64,000 bases of DNA from Sordaria brevicollis (taxonomy: Eukaryota; Ascomycota; Sordariomycetes; Sordariales; Sordariaceae). Positions within the stretch are counted from its first letter, which is position 1. Each line of letters starts with the position of its first letter. The notes under the pieces are model-generated. The model made no database searches, had not been told where the DNA came from, and saw only the letters and a list, made by a program, of their open reading frames with translations. Position numbers and translations under genes: made by a program. Shown here piece by piece: positions 53,683 to 64,000 of the stretch. The stretch is taken from the NCBI GenBank assembly GCA_033439795.1, contig JAUTDP010000010.1, positions 372,001-436,000 of the forward strand, given 5' to 3'.

Positions 53683-56600
53683 AACATAGGAGGGTTGCGG
53701 AGTGGCCTTCCATCGCTGCGGCTGCTTGTCCAATTGTCTCTTTAATCTTTGCTAAAATAAGACAAGAGAGGGTTGATGATTTGGCTCTGCGCCGCGTAGG
53801 AAATTATGGTGATCCTGGCAATCATCAGTGCAGGTCACGGACATTTCAACAGGTTTACCCTTCTCAGGTTCAACACTCGCTCAAAACTCACTGTCTTGGC
53901 CGTCTTGGACTGTCAAAGCTGTTTATGACCCGTGTACGTTAATTGTAATGATAATGACGGATATAAGGGATCGGCTCGGATGGACAAATGGGACGGGAAG
54001 GGGGATTCTTGCTGGATTCGTTTCTTTTTTTTTCTTTTGGGTTGCAATTTGTCAGGCGTATATCAGCTGCTCTCGGTTGGCCATTTTGCTTTCTGGGTTA
54101 CTGTTCAGTATCTTGGTGTCTAGAACATGTCATCTATACAACTATACACAGAGGGAAGGGTTGGCGGTAGGCATTTGCTGGATTATGTGAGGGAGCTACT
54201 ATCTTGTGTACACGTAGCAACGTATTTGGGGAGTGTGAGTATATAATTATATGTCCAAAGTCTTAAAGATCATGGGGTATACGTGAAAGACCATGTTGCT
54301 AATGGAAAGCAAACTGGAAACTGGGATCTGTAGTCGAAAATGTGCACACATTATGTAGTTCCGATATACCGAATGGTCGTTAGCAGAGTCAACACACTTA
54401 TTTGATACATTCAATCGTGTAAATCGTTCCCAAAAAGCTTTTATACAAAAGACCTGTAATTTAGACTTAATAGATGTCTAGCAGCGTATAACGCAGGCAC
54501 TGACTCCTTCACATCCACAAAATCAATTTCAAAGTACACGTCATCCACTGCACCCAGAAACAATGAATCCATCATTCACCAAACATAAGTGTTGATTGTA
54601 AGGAGCGTGGCGAGGAAAGAGAGAAAGGACAAGAATAACTAACCACCAATATGTAGAGGTATCGAACTAGTGGATCAAAATGACTTTCTTAGTCTACAAA
54701 AGACCCTTATAATGAAGTCGAAGAACTAACATAACAGACGGGCACGAGTAGAGATGATGTAGGATATCCAGTATTAAGATGCTTGCAAGATTAAAGGTTA
54801 TGCACTGCCACCGTAGGCGTTGATCATGTCATTTCACCAAGTATTCTACCGGCTATTATCCAACCTGGACAACACCTCATTGTGCTCGACGTAGATTTCA
54901 TGACTGATTTCTTCGCAATCTTACTTCCTGACATCGGTTACTTGTACAAGCTTCGCCAAGCGCTGAAACGCTCAGCTCATCCCGAAAGCAACGCCATGCT
55001 TGTGTCATTTTTTGAAGCCATCACCATCCCACCATGTACAACAGCGGACTTGCCAAGTGATTTTCAGGGATCATGGTTAGGAACGCCAGACCCGCTGGCT
55101 TAAAGCAAGCCAAGCAATAGGGCCGATGTCGTTATCGAATATCGGCATGGATCCCACTTCTTTGAAGACCAAAAGGCTTTTTTTTGATGACAGAACCGAA
55201 AAAGGAAGAAGCTTTTTTCCCCCTATCTATGTGTCACAAAAAAGGCGGCAAGAGTTGACAGGTTTGACAGATGGCGGTTGCCGTTGGTATCATCCGTTTG
55301 ACGTTTCCGTTCCCGATCCCGATCCCGAACATGCTCCGTCCTTCAAAAAGCCAAGATTCTATCATCCATGTCGCCATGGCCTTTTTGGTACCAGACAAGG
55401 ATGACTCCTGTTGCGCTGTTCGTTAATAAATTGTAAGCGCAAGCAACGGTCACCGAATCACAGTGAGCGCGGTGAGCTTCTTGGCTGGCCTTTTGTAGTG
55501 GGTTGAAGTTACATTTTGCCTTCTCCGAGAGGTTGGACTGCCGGAACACCACGTTTTCTCCGGAGACATCCCGTACCAACCGTTATGCCTTGTGTGTTCC
55601 CCCCTCATTCTGTAGATCAAACTAGCGTGTTTCCTTTCCGCTCGAATCTTTTACGCAGGAACAACCTCCGTCGAAGACTGCCGTAAATGGGAAGATCCCG
55701 TACCTCCGAGTCACTTGTCCGGACGTGATCGAGACCTTTATAGGGGCGGGGCTGGACGCCATTTGTATAATATGTTGTGGGCAGAACCATAAGAGTCGTA
55801 ATATCAAAGCAACCCAAAACTCACCGGTCCAGCCAATCGCAGCAGCAACCGACCTTTTCACGACATCCTACTTCCGAATTCGAGCATCGCTGGTCCTTCT
55901 TCCGGTGCACAGAAGAGGCCTAGTGGCAGCAGCGTTTCAACATGTCCCAGACGGATCGAGTCTGCAGTTTCGACTTTAAACCGCCGTTCCTTTGACCAGG
56001 AGAACAAGCTTCAACGCCACGGATAGGCCCTGATGCCAGTTTTCACATGTTCCTGTTCACCCGTTAGCCAACCCATGTCAGTAACAGACAGCAGGTCAAA
56101 TGCCTCGACAACATATTAGCTGAACGTCAACAAAGCAGAAACACGCGATGACGAGGCCATCATGACTCGGGGTTGTGTTCGTCATCACAACCCCTGTCAT
56201 TACCCCAGGTTTTTGGACTGGGGCGGCGATCAGGTGTCTCCTCAGGTGGCTCCCATCCAGGCGCAACGTGGATGCACCATTATTCACGGCGTGTGGCACG
56301 GCAAGCTACCAAGTCAACCAAGGAGGGAACATGATATTTGGGAGATATTTACCGAGTTGACATTACGAAACCACCATCCCCTGTCAACGCTCAGTTCTTT
56401 ACCCCGGACTTCTCCTCGTCGGTGCCATGACGGAGTGTAACATTGCATGCCGCCATGAGCGAAAACAAGTCAGCAACTGCCGGGCCATGACGGCCGGGAC
56501 TCCTCTTTTGGCAACCTATCAGGCTTCCCACTTCTGCTGTGCTTCAATTTGGGGAAATGAAATACTGCGCAGATGAATTTACGTGATGGCACCAAAAGGG

Positions 56601-57106
56601 AAGGGATTGGGAGCTTTTCACTTTATATCACCATCAGACACACTGTGATGCGCGTTTAGTGCTGGCACAGGCACCTAACTAAGAGTGGTTGGCTTGCCGA
56701 CATCAGCGCCTTTCCCAGCACTGCGGGCATTCTTCTTCGCCTGACCTTCATGGCTGTTTTCAGCTCTCAGGTCCGGGCCTTATCACCACTAGGTGCTTGG
56801 GTTTAGTGCCGGCCAATTTTATATTACCCCGGCTTTGCCCCCCCCCCCCCCCCTTGCTAGTCCTGCTTTGGGTCGGCCTCCTTGCGCGCTTGCGGGTCCG
56901 TCCCAAATGTCGGGTCTCGACCTCGCCGCCCATGGTCACACGCCAGCCAACCTGTCCATCAACAATAACGATTCAGCAAACCCTCAATCATTTGCTTCTA
57001 GGCAATATCTTTGTCAAGAAACAGCCCAGACAGATCTCGGCCATCAGACCGTAGCGGCGTCGACGACATATACGGCCGGCCTTGTTGTCCAAAAACAAGA
57101 AACTCC
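53683..57106. other. Long spacer, no gene supported
   Basis: A/T-rich 3' flank of the 51976 gene up to about 54800, then mixed composition. A 43-codon minus-strand frame at 54441-54572 reads smoothly but is isolated. The frames at 54882-55404 on plus have no domain. The final 250 bases contain a C homopolymer and the leader of the GPCR gene. Confidence 0.4.
56838..56853 (+). repeat. 16-base C homopolymer
   Basis: A run of 16 C residues about 250 bp upstream of the GPCR start. It is prone to slippage and to assembly error. Confidence 0.9.
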
Positions 57107-59590
57107 ATGACGATCGACCTAGCGACGCCGGCAGATGATCAGACGGGGATAGGAACGGGAGGTCAAGATGGCGGTACGAGTTCGGCAGTCGAGGGATCTG
57201 GATACGGGACATTTAACATGACGACCAACGCGAATGGAACAGCAAACGGGACATGGACAGAATGGCAGCAATGGGGAGCCCCAGAGCACCAAGGACGACC
57301 ACTTGTTGCCGACGTCATTGTGTGTGCAATAATAACATGGTTGATTGCACTCACCTTTGTTGTGTTGCGCTTTTACACCAGGACCAGACTGAACAACGCG
57401 CTGGGGCCGGCAGACTGGTGTCTCATACCATCACTTGTATGTGTTCATGGACCGACTCTGGGGAACTGGATTGACGAAGGAGAAAGAGCGAGACGAGGCA
57501 ATGAAGGATGAACCTACCTCTAATGGAAGTGGAATGTTGCAGAGTGGATAGACTGACGTTGGAGGGTTTTGCTGCAGGTGTTTTCCGCTGCAGTAACAGC
57601 CAGTGCGATTGAGCGTACGTTTTATCCCGTCCCCGTCCCCAGACCCCCACGGATCCATCAATCCCGTCCTTCCCGAGCGGAGCACTGCAGTCACCACCTG
57701 GCGCTGGCAGCGAGTCACGGCCCACCAAACCCACGACATGGCCGTCGACAACTTGAACGACACAGGCTTCAGAACGCTCATGGCACTGCAGCAAGGCAAA
57801 TACGTATGCAATTATCCATGTCCCGGGTCATTAACTAACCTATCTCAATGATCCAGAGGCATTAAGAGGGGCTGGATTGCATGCATGGGAAGTTGATGCA
57901 TCGCAACTGCCAGCGTTGGAAAGAGTATGCCCCTGCCCTGCTAGAGGTATCGGAGATGGAAAGTCGCAGTTGACTCGAACGACGTCGTGGAACGGAAACA
58001 TCCAATGATCGAATTTTGCTGACCAGGCCCGGGCCAATTCTTCCACTTTGCAGGCAGCATTCTACGGAATCATCTTCTACTCTCTAAGTCTCGCCTTCTC
58101 CAGAATCTCCATCCTGCTCCTGTACCGCCGCATCTTCACATACAGCTGGACAAGGCGGGCCATCCAAGTTGGCATCGTCGCCGTCTCAGCCATTGGCCTC
58201 TGGCATGTCATCTCGGTCTGCACCGCATGTGTCCCTCTCGCCGCTTTCTGGGACTGGGGCTACTTCTGGATCCCCGGAAAGAAAATCTACTGTCACCCCC
58301 ACTCTGTGTGGTGGCTGAACGCGGCTCTACACCTTGCCAGTGACCTGTTCATCATGGCTCTGCCTATGCCAGCCCTCTCCAGATTGAAGCTTCCACGGCG
58401 CCAGAAGATTGCCCTGGTTGGCGTCTTTGCTTTGGGATTCTTGTAGGTCGAAACCCATCTCCCAGCCCCCATCGTTGTCTTCGCTCCATGTCTTCTCGTC
58501 CCCTTGCACGGAGGAAAAGGGGCAGTTTATGATCATCATGGCTTACCGTTCTGCTCACCTACCTAGCGTCTGTATCGTTTCTGTCCTCCGCCTCTTGTTT
58601 TTGATTGAGAATAACCGCCAGTTCGCCGGATGGCTCGAAACTAATCAACCGTTCGACTCCACATACAAAATGCCGACGCTCATGTATTGGACAAGTGTAG
58701 AGGTCAATGCTGCCATCACTTGTGCATGCATCATGACTCTCAAGCCGCTTATCCAGCGAATGTTTCCTCGGCTATTGTCCACCGGCAGCCGCTACATCCA
58801 CGACCGCAGTCTCCCCTGGATAACTCCTATCCACAGCAGCCACACCAGAAGCATCCACAGCAGACGCGGATCCAGACACTCATTCGTCCACCCCCATTCC
58901 CGTACACATCGTCGGCACCGCTCCAACTCTACCGCGACTAGCCCGATGTCGGAGATGAAAACAGGTGGAGAGTGCGCCTTCTCGAGCGTGGACGACTATG
59001 ACAACTATGACCGTCGCGTCTATAACGAACTGTTTCGAAAAGAGGCTGCGCTGCGAGTATCCCATCTCGAGGCGAGGGGAATCGGTCCTAGTGGCGGTAG
59101 CGGTAGTGGTATTTCGTCGACATCCACGACAGATCGTGAGAATAGGGGTAGCCGAGAACTGGGACCAGACCGAGATCATGATTCCATGTCTATGACGGGC
59201 ACCTCCCTTGGTGGGACAATGTCGCATCAACAGAACGACAGAGATGACGGTGAGGATTCCCAGCTCAGAGCTCCGCCAAGGGCTCATCTGCGATTATCCA
59301 TCCACATGACCAAGTCGGTTCACGTCACTCGGTCACCGCCCAGCAACTCAGCCACCAGTCGCGGCACGCTCGATGATGCCGTTCACATGCAGGGTAACCA
59401 AATCCGGGGCGACTTGCGTGGAGAACAGTCCGGGGAGGTGGAGATGCATGCAGTTTTCTCCAGATCCAGGCCATCTTCCAGCGGAGATCCAAGATGCGCA
59501 CCGCCACGGGAAATTGCTGGGAGGAGTGTTGACCAGACGGAAACAGGTGCTGTGGAAGACAGTCAAAACCCGGTGGTCTCGGCTTCATGA
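57107..59590 (+). CDS. PTH11-like seven-helix receptor (fungal rhodopsin-domain membrane protein), about 652 aa
   Basis: Six exons: 57107-57436, 57578-57614, 57691-57803, 57859-57924, 58054-58442 and 58567-59590. The start precedes a polar, glycosylation-prone N-terminus (NMTTNANGTANGTW). Helix 1 spans about residues 66-88 (VIVCAIITWLIALTF), followed by FYTRTRLNNALGPADW. Other family marks are ALRGAGLHAWEVDASQLP in the 22-codon fourth exon, YSLSLAFSRISILLLYRR in helix 3, CVPLAAFWDW and HPHSVWWLNAALHLASDLFI. TYKMPTLMYWTSVEVNAAI precedes the last helix. A cytosolic tail of about 280 residues, rich in Ser, Arg and His, follows. PTH11-type receptors sense surface or nutrient cues and feed cAMP/MAPK signalling; several in Neurospora respond to cellulose. 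The ligand is unknown. The fourth exon depends on an acceptor at 57858. Confidence 0.82.
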
Positions 59591-62500
59591 GAACGTTGGC
59601 GCTCCGTCCATGCTGTCGTATGTGGATGATCTCCATTACATCGTCGAAGAACGGCAACAACGCGAGCTTGGCGCGTGGGACGTGTGAGGGCGGATGAGTG
59701 AAGAGGAGCCTCGCGCGGCCGACCGGAACCGTTGATTGGCAAAGTTTCCAAAGACTGGGTCGCTCGGCTATTCTACCGGCTCCAAAGCGCCTTTCTTCCG
59801 CTCCAGATTGGTCTGCCCGCCCCATTTAAAACCAACTCCCTCCTTCATTTCTTGCTGGCTTCCAGTCCGCGCGAGAAGGGCGCTGTTGCCGCCGTCGTCC
59901 TTGCCATCGCCGTCATCTCGTCGTCGTCGTCGTCGTCGCCGCCCATTCTTTCGCGTTGGTGCTCTGCAGCTTTCGGAGTTTGGCGTTGATTTGGCGTTCA
60001 GCTTCTTCAAAAACCGCTATATCCTGTCACTACTGCAAGTTCGGTGTAAAGCTGCCAGGGAGTTGAATAGGGGGATCATCGATGGGTGATTGTTGTTCAT
60101 GTTTCTGATGTCATGATACCTTTGTCGAGTTCCAATTCATCCGATACAAAAAGTATTGTTTCTATGGTGTAAGGGGCTGACGTCGGTCAGCTGGTTGGGC
60201 TTAATGATGCCCTTGGTCCACAACAGGAAGCGCTGAGCAAATGGAAGCTCTCCTTAGAGGTATTCATCGGTTGAATCTCGCCCCGAGGTCCAATTGTCGG
60301 TGTCGCTCCCTCAAGGGTGAGCGGAGTATTTTGAATCCAAGGAGGAGTAGACAGGTCCACTGTTGACCGGCGGCCGGTGGTCACGATACCCGTGCTCCGA
60401 TGAGTCCTGAAACGGTCTTCGAAGGCGCTTTCATGCTTCTTCCAACTTGGCTTCTTACTTGCCGATTTTTGCTTCTTCGAGAAAGACAACGGATTTCGAC
60501 AAGCGCTCGCGGGTAACCAGTTCCTGAACTACGCACGGCAAGTGGGAGAATGGCATGTATATGCAAACATTTCCGATCCAGATCAAGGAGATGCAGCGAG
60601 ACAATGAGGGGGACGCACGGCACGCCGGCATGACACCGTCACCACCAACAACTGGTCGTCCCAAAAAACCTTGCTCCAAGCCTCCAACGGGTCGACGACA
60701 ACACAATCCTCTCCACCAATATCGCAGGAGATCCTTTGTGACCGGCACGGAAGATGCCTTCTTCTTTCTCCGTGGCTCTCCACAGGACTTGAAGATAAGG
60801 GGGCCTGTGTTCCATATTCCACAACGTACTCCACATGTTGAGCGGATTGAGGGCGGATTGCCACGGCCTTCCTGTCGCCGCCGACTAGGTTGACAATGGG
60901 AGCGGAGTGGGAGAGGGCGGCCTTGTGCGGATTGGGCAAGTATCGAGGATCTGGAAAGAAAGTTCACAAGTTTGTGCAACGAAGAGGGTGCAAAGTGGAA
61001 TGCCGGGGTGTTCCTCAACGGGGGTCGCCGATTCCTGAAGGAGGGGGTTCAGGGATTTCACTTGTCCCCCCACTCATTGTACCTGTCTGGGTTTACATAG
61101 GAGGCGTTGGTACCTCTGGGCTTTTCCACTCGGGCCTTCTCCACGTTCTTCTGACCCCATCCGTTCCTCCCTGGGCCTGGTCAATCTCTCCAACGCATAA
61201 CCGCCAACCGCCATCTGACCGATCGCACTGGAAAAGGCAGAAGGGTCAATCCCCCGGATACGCGCGCAAGTCATAATGCAGGCTTCAGTACGAGCAATGC
61301 GGAGAGAGCTCAACGATACGACGCCGGCAACGCCAACATCAACGAGATTGGCGAATCCGACTGTCCGAGCCTCTTAGTCAGCTATTAGGGCCGGTCAAAC
61401 CTGGCGTATTTACTGCACCGCGCAGTGCCAGGCGTGCTAGGCCGCTGAAGATGACACTCTGCCCGCACTTGCTCAGAGAGATCGGCTTGTCGTCGACTCC
61501 TCCGTCAAAAGTTCGTCGTCTCCGCCAAGACTTGGCTCTCCGCTGTTGTTCGTGTCGACGTCGCACTTGTTGGTTCGCAGAATGTTCCAGGGGGGCAAAG
61601 AGTGCCGCGTCCTAGCCGTATCGGTGCCGGTCTAACGCAGTGCTTCCCTTGGACAGCCGGCTGCCCGCCAAGTGCACGGCCCAACGGATACAAGGAGGTT
61701 TTGGCTGGGCAGCCTCTGGGCGTTGCCTCCTTCGCTTTGTTTACCTTGGGCTTCGGTTAACCCTGACGAAAAAGGGGCTACGCTTATTTTGTGCTTGTCC
61801 AACACAAATCGTGCATTAACCTCAAAAATGGAGAATGGAGAGAGCCCCTTTGGAAACGGAAAAGTCAACAAAGGGATCACGCTTCACCGTCGCTGGACCC
61901 TTGCATGCAAAATACCAACCTCGAGCATCGTCGCGCCATGCATTTCACAAATGCCCGTTAGGTAATTCGGTCCACTTCAACTTTGACTTCTGGTGATCCT
62001 GTGGAAGCGGGATCCAGAAGAACAGGAAGGTGATCGAGGTTTATGCGTGAGAGTCTGCGACTGGGCGGAGTTCGATCACAACTGGGTCACGGTAAGCTGG
62101 GTACGGCGCGAGTCATCACACCTCGATAGGGTCCACCGGCTCGGCCAAATGTGCTCCATTGTTGTGGTCAACCAAGAGATTTTGAACCCCCCTTTGGCGA
62201 CGAGCATTCTTCCATGATCCCTCCTCTTGAGCTTCTTGTACTAGGGGGTCTGGGCAATGCGAAACGGCTGGCATCGTCAACGAGAAAAATGGGAGAGTCA
62301 AGTGAACATTTGACACATGAAGCAGCCACCGTTGGGGTCTTGGTACTGGTTAATGAACCGCTTTCACCAGCTCCGAGAACCATCAGACCGGATGCGCACG
62401 GGGGCCGGTGCGCTGCATCTGAACTTTAATTCATCCTATCCACTTCTTCTGCGCCTCAACCCCAGGTTTTCTAGTCTTCACCCTGCCGTGCTAACCACGG

Positions 62501-63237
62501 ACGAGATGCGGGCAGCTTCGGTCGTAAACAACTGGACCTTTCGCGGTCTCACCGGCAGCGTGAGGGTCAGGAGGTCCATCCAGAGTCAATAGTTTCCCGT
62601 CTCGGTCTTCTCTTGAGCCTCCAGTGTGGGAACCGAGTCTTGATCCAATTTCCATCCGCGCCGTTCACAAATCTGCAAGATCCGCGACCGCAGACGCCTC
62701 CAAACCCAACAAAGAGAACATGCTTCAGAAATCAAAGTCCATAGGGAGTGACTTCATATCTCAGCAAACAGGGATGGGTCCTTCCATTCCTGGTCTCGAC
62801 TGTCGAGGGGTGTACCTGGTGTTGGAACTTGACTCCACCACGGAGCCACGAGATATCCACAGTCTTGGGGGAATGCTTTTTTAGGCTGTTTCTCCGGTTC
62901 AGCTCCCACACATTTGAAGGACCACTCGCCTCGACCTTTGTCCAATTCTATAAGCCGTTGGTTCATCCTCTCTCTTTTCACACCCCCATACCTGAATCAC
63001 AAACTACACCTCGCACCATCACGAACACTCTTACTTCTCGCTGGGCGCGACATAGTTCCTGAACCTCCTTCAACGACCAGCAGTTCGTCCCAACATCCGC
63101 CAAAGTTCCCAGTACGGGGGAACGCCTCTCTTCCATCACCTCCCACCTCCCACCACCACCACCACCACCACCACCACCACCACCACCACCACCACCCACC
63201 GGTTTCGAGCTCGTTTGTCGATAATCAAGTCGCCAAG
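59591..63237. other. Long spacer and leader of the FNT gene
   Basis: A (GTC)n run lies near 59918-59945. On the minus strand 60187-60540 an open frame without ATG reads smoothly (see findings). Other frames at 60455-61018, 61632-61965 and 62116-62592 are unsupported. From 62930 the plus strand is a C/T- and CAC-rich leader. Confidence 0.4.
63151..63196 (+). repeat. (CAC)n microsatellite in the FNT leader
   Basis: About fifteen CAC triplets end some 40 bp upstream of the start codon. Read in frame with the gene they would code polyhistidine, but no ATG lies upstream in that frame, so this is leader. Confidence 0.85.
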
Positions 63238-64000
63238 ATGTCTCGCATTCAGAATCAGCAAAATACCGTCTGGGTTCGCAATGGCAACGCCTACAGCCCC
63301 ATCGAGACGATCGAAATCGTCGGCCGTCTCGGCACCTTCAAGGCCAACATGTTCCCGCTCAAGGTCTTCTGTTCGGCCGTGTCTGCTGGCTGTCTAGTAT
63401 CCTTTGCCGGTGGTGCCACCTTTGTTGCCAGCAACATTCCCTGGATGGCCGAGAACACTCCTGGTCTCGTCAAGACGCTTAGCTCTATTCTCTTCCCTTG
63501 CGCCTTGGTCATGATCTTCATGAGCGGTGCCGACTTGTTTACCGGTTCTACCATGGTATGCCACATTCGAGCTGCATATTGAACATGCAAGGCCTCTTCT
63601 GCTTCTCAGGTGCTAACCTCTTGCCCAACAGTTGACTGGTGTTGCTTGTTTGCAAGGCCGTATTCCCTGGTACAAGATGTTGATGCATTGGTTCATCTGC
63701 TTCTGGGGTAACCTTGCCGGCTGTCTTTTTGTGATGGCGATTATCTTTGGCTGTAAGTTGCATTTTGTTTTGTCCGATGAGACCTATTGGCTAGGTATGA
63801 TGGGACCCTAACTAACCTCTCTGTTCTTTAGACGGTGGCATGTTCACGGATCCTGCACAGGTCAAGGTCATTCAGAGCTACGTCTACGCCAAGCAAGTTG
63901 TTCCCGAATGGCACCACATCTTCATCCGCGCTATCGGCTGCAACTGGCTCGTCTGTCTCGCTGCGTACCTCGGTCTCGCCGGTAGGGATCTCATGTCCCG
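63238..64000 (+). CDS. Formate/nitrite transporter (FNT family), N-terminal part, runs off right edge
   Basis: Exons 63238-63555, 63632-63752 and 63832 onward, with introns of 76 and 79 nt (GTATGC/GTAAGT donors, CTAAC branch sites). About 203 residues are visible. FNT channels are pentameric, aquaporin-like proteins that pass formate, nitrite or lactate with protons. Family marks are [12 protein letters not shown] (FNT signature 1 equivalent), [14 protein letters not shown], and [16 protein letters not shown] (FNT signature 2). Helices are visible at about residues 44-66 and 82-100. A typical family length is 280-330, so the last two helices are missing here. The start lies just after a CAC-rich leader in the context CCAAGATGTC. 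Confidence 0.92.

Noticed and set aside
62914..63237. In-frame, stop-free extension of the FNT protein with a polyhistidine run
   Set aside because: No ATG exists upstream in that frame; the stretch is a CAC microsatellite within a pyrimidine-rich leader.
1..64000. tRNA, dispersed 5S rRNA, CRISPR or intact transposable element
   Set aside because: No B-box-like GGTTCGANTCC in a cloverleaf context, no 5S core, no regular spacer array and no transposase or reverse-transcriptase motif was seen by eye; a covariance-model scan would be decisive.

Overview
The window is nuclear DNA of a filamentous ascomycete, most likely Neurospora or a close Sordariaceae relative. Genes are split by short introns (about 46-170 nt) with GTRNGT donors, CTRAC-type branch sites and YAG acceptors. 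Spacers are long, coding sequence carries CAG/polyglutamine and low-complexity expansions, and promoters are pyrimidine rich. A CBM1-GH5 endoglucanase lies next to a secreted carboxylesterase/lipase; from memory, unchecked, these match the adjacent N. crassa loci NCU00762 (gh5-1) and NCU00761. No tRNA, 5S rRNA, intact transposon, CRISPR or bacterial feature was seen.

Layout. 1-2615 (-): N-terminal half of the proteasome adaptor Ecm29, running off the left edge. 2.6-9.3 kb: no confident gene, then a long pyrimidine-rich leader. 9342-10998 (+): triple-RRM mRNA-binding protein of the Nam8/Csx1 type. 11-15.9 kb: no confident gene. 15878-16895 (+): four-helix MARVEL-like membrane protein. 17296-17859 (+): unknown protein. 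18.36-18.88 kb: broken, shuffled relics of the gene at 27.9 kb. 19457-19981 (-): LEA/hydrophilin-like stress protein. 23216-25153 (+): six-exon APC permease. 26191-27234 (-): tentative three-exon gene. 27941-28601 (+): small basic protein of unknown function.

31.4-33.0 kb is a TATA-preceded array of degenerate tandem units with an embedded 14-bp pyrimidine minisatellite. 33.9-35.2 kb looks like a decayed gene. 35740-36306 (+) encodes an unknown acidic protein. 36906-41634 (+) encodes a very large divergent protein kinase with a long proline-rich, repeat-containing tail. The GH5 cellulase (42081-43327) and the esterase (45393-47136) follow on the minus strand. 51976-53682 (+) is a Met/Gly-rich protein with a C-terminal coiled coil, 57107-59590 (+) a PTH11-like GPCR, and 63238 to the right edge (+) an FNT-family formate/nitrite transporter.

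Most neighbours share no obvious pathway. The exception is the cellulase/esterase pair, which fits plant-biomass degradation. The gene models are read by eye from frame continuity and splice signals and are not supported by transcripts.
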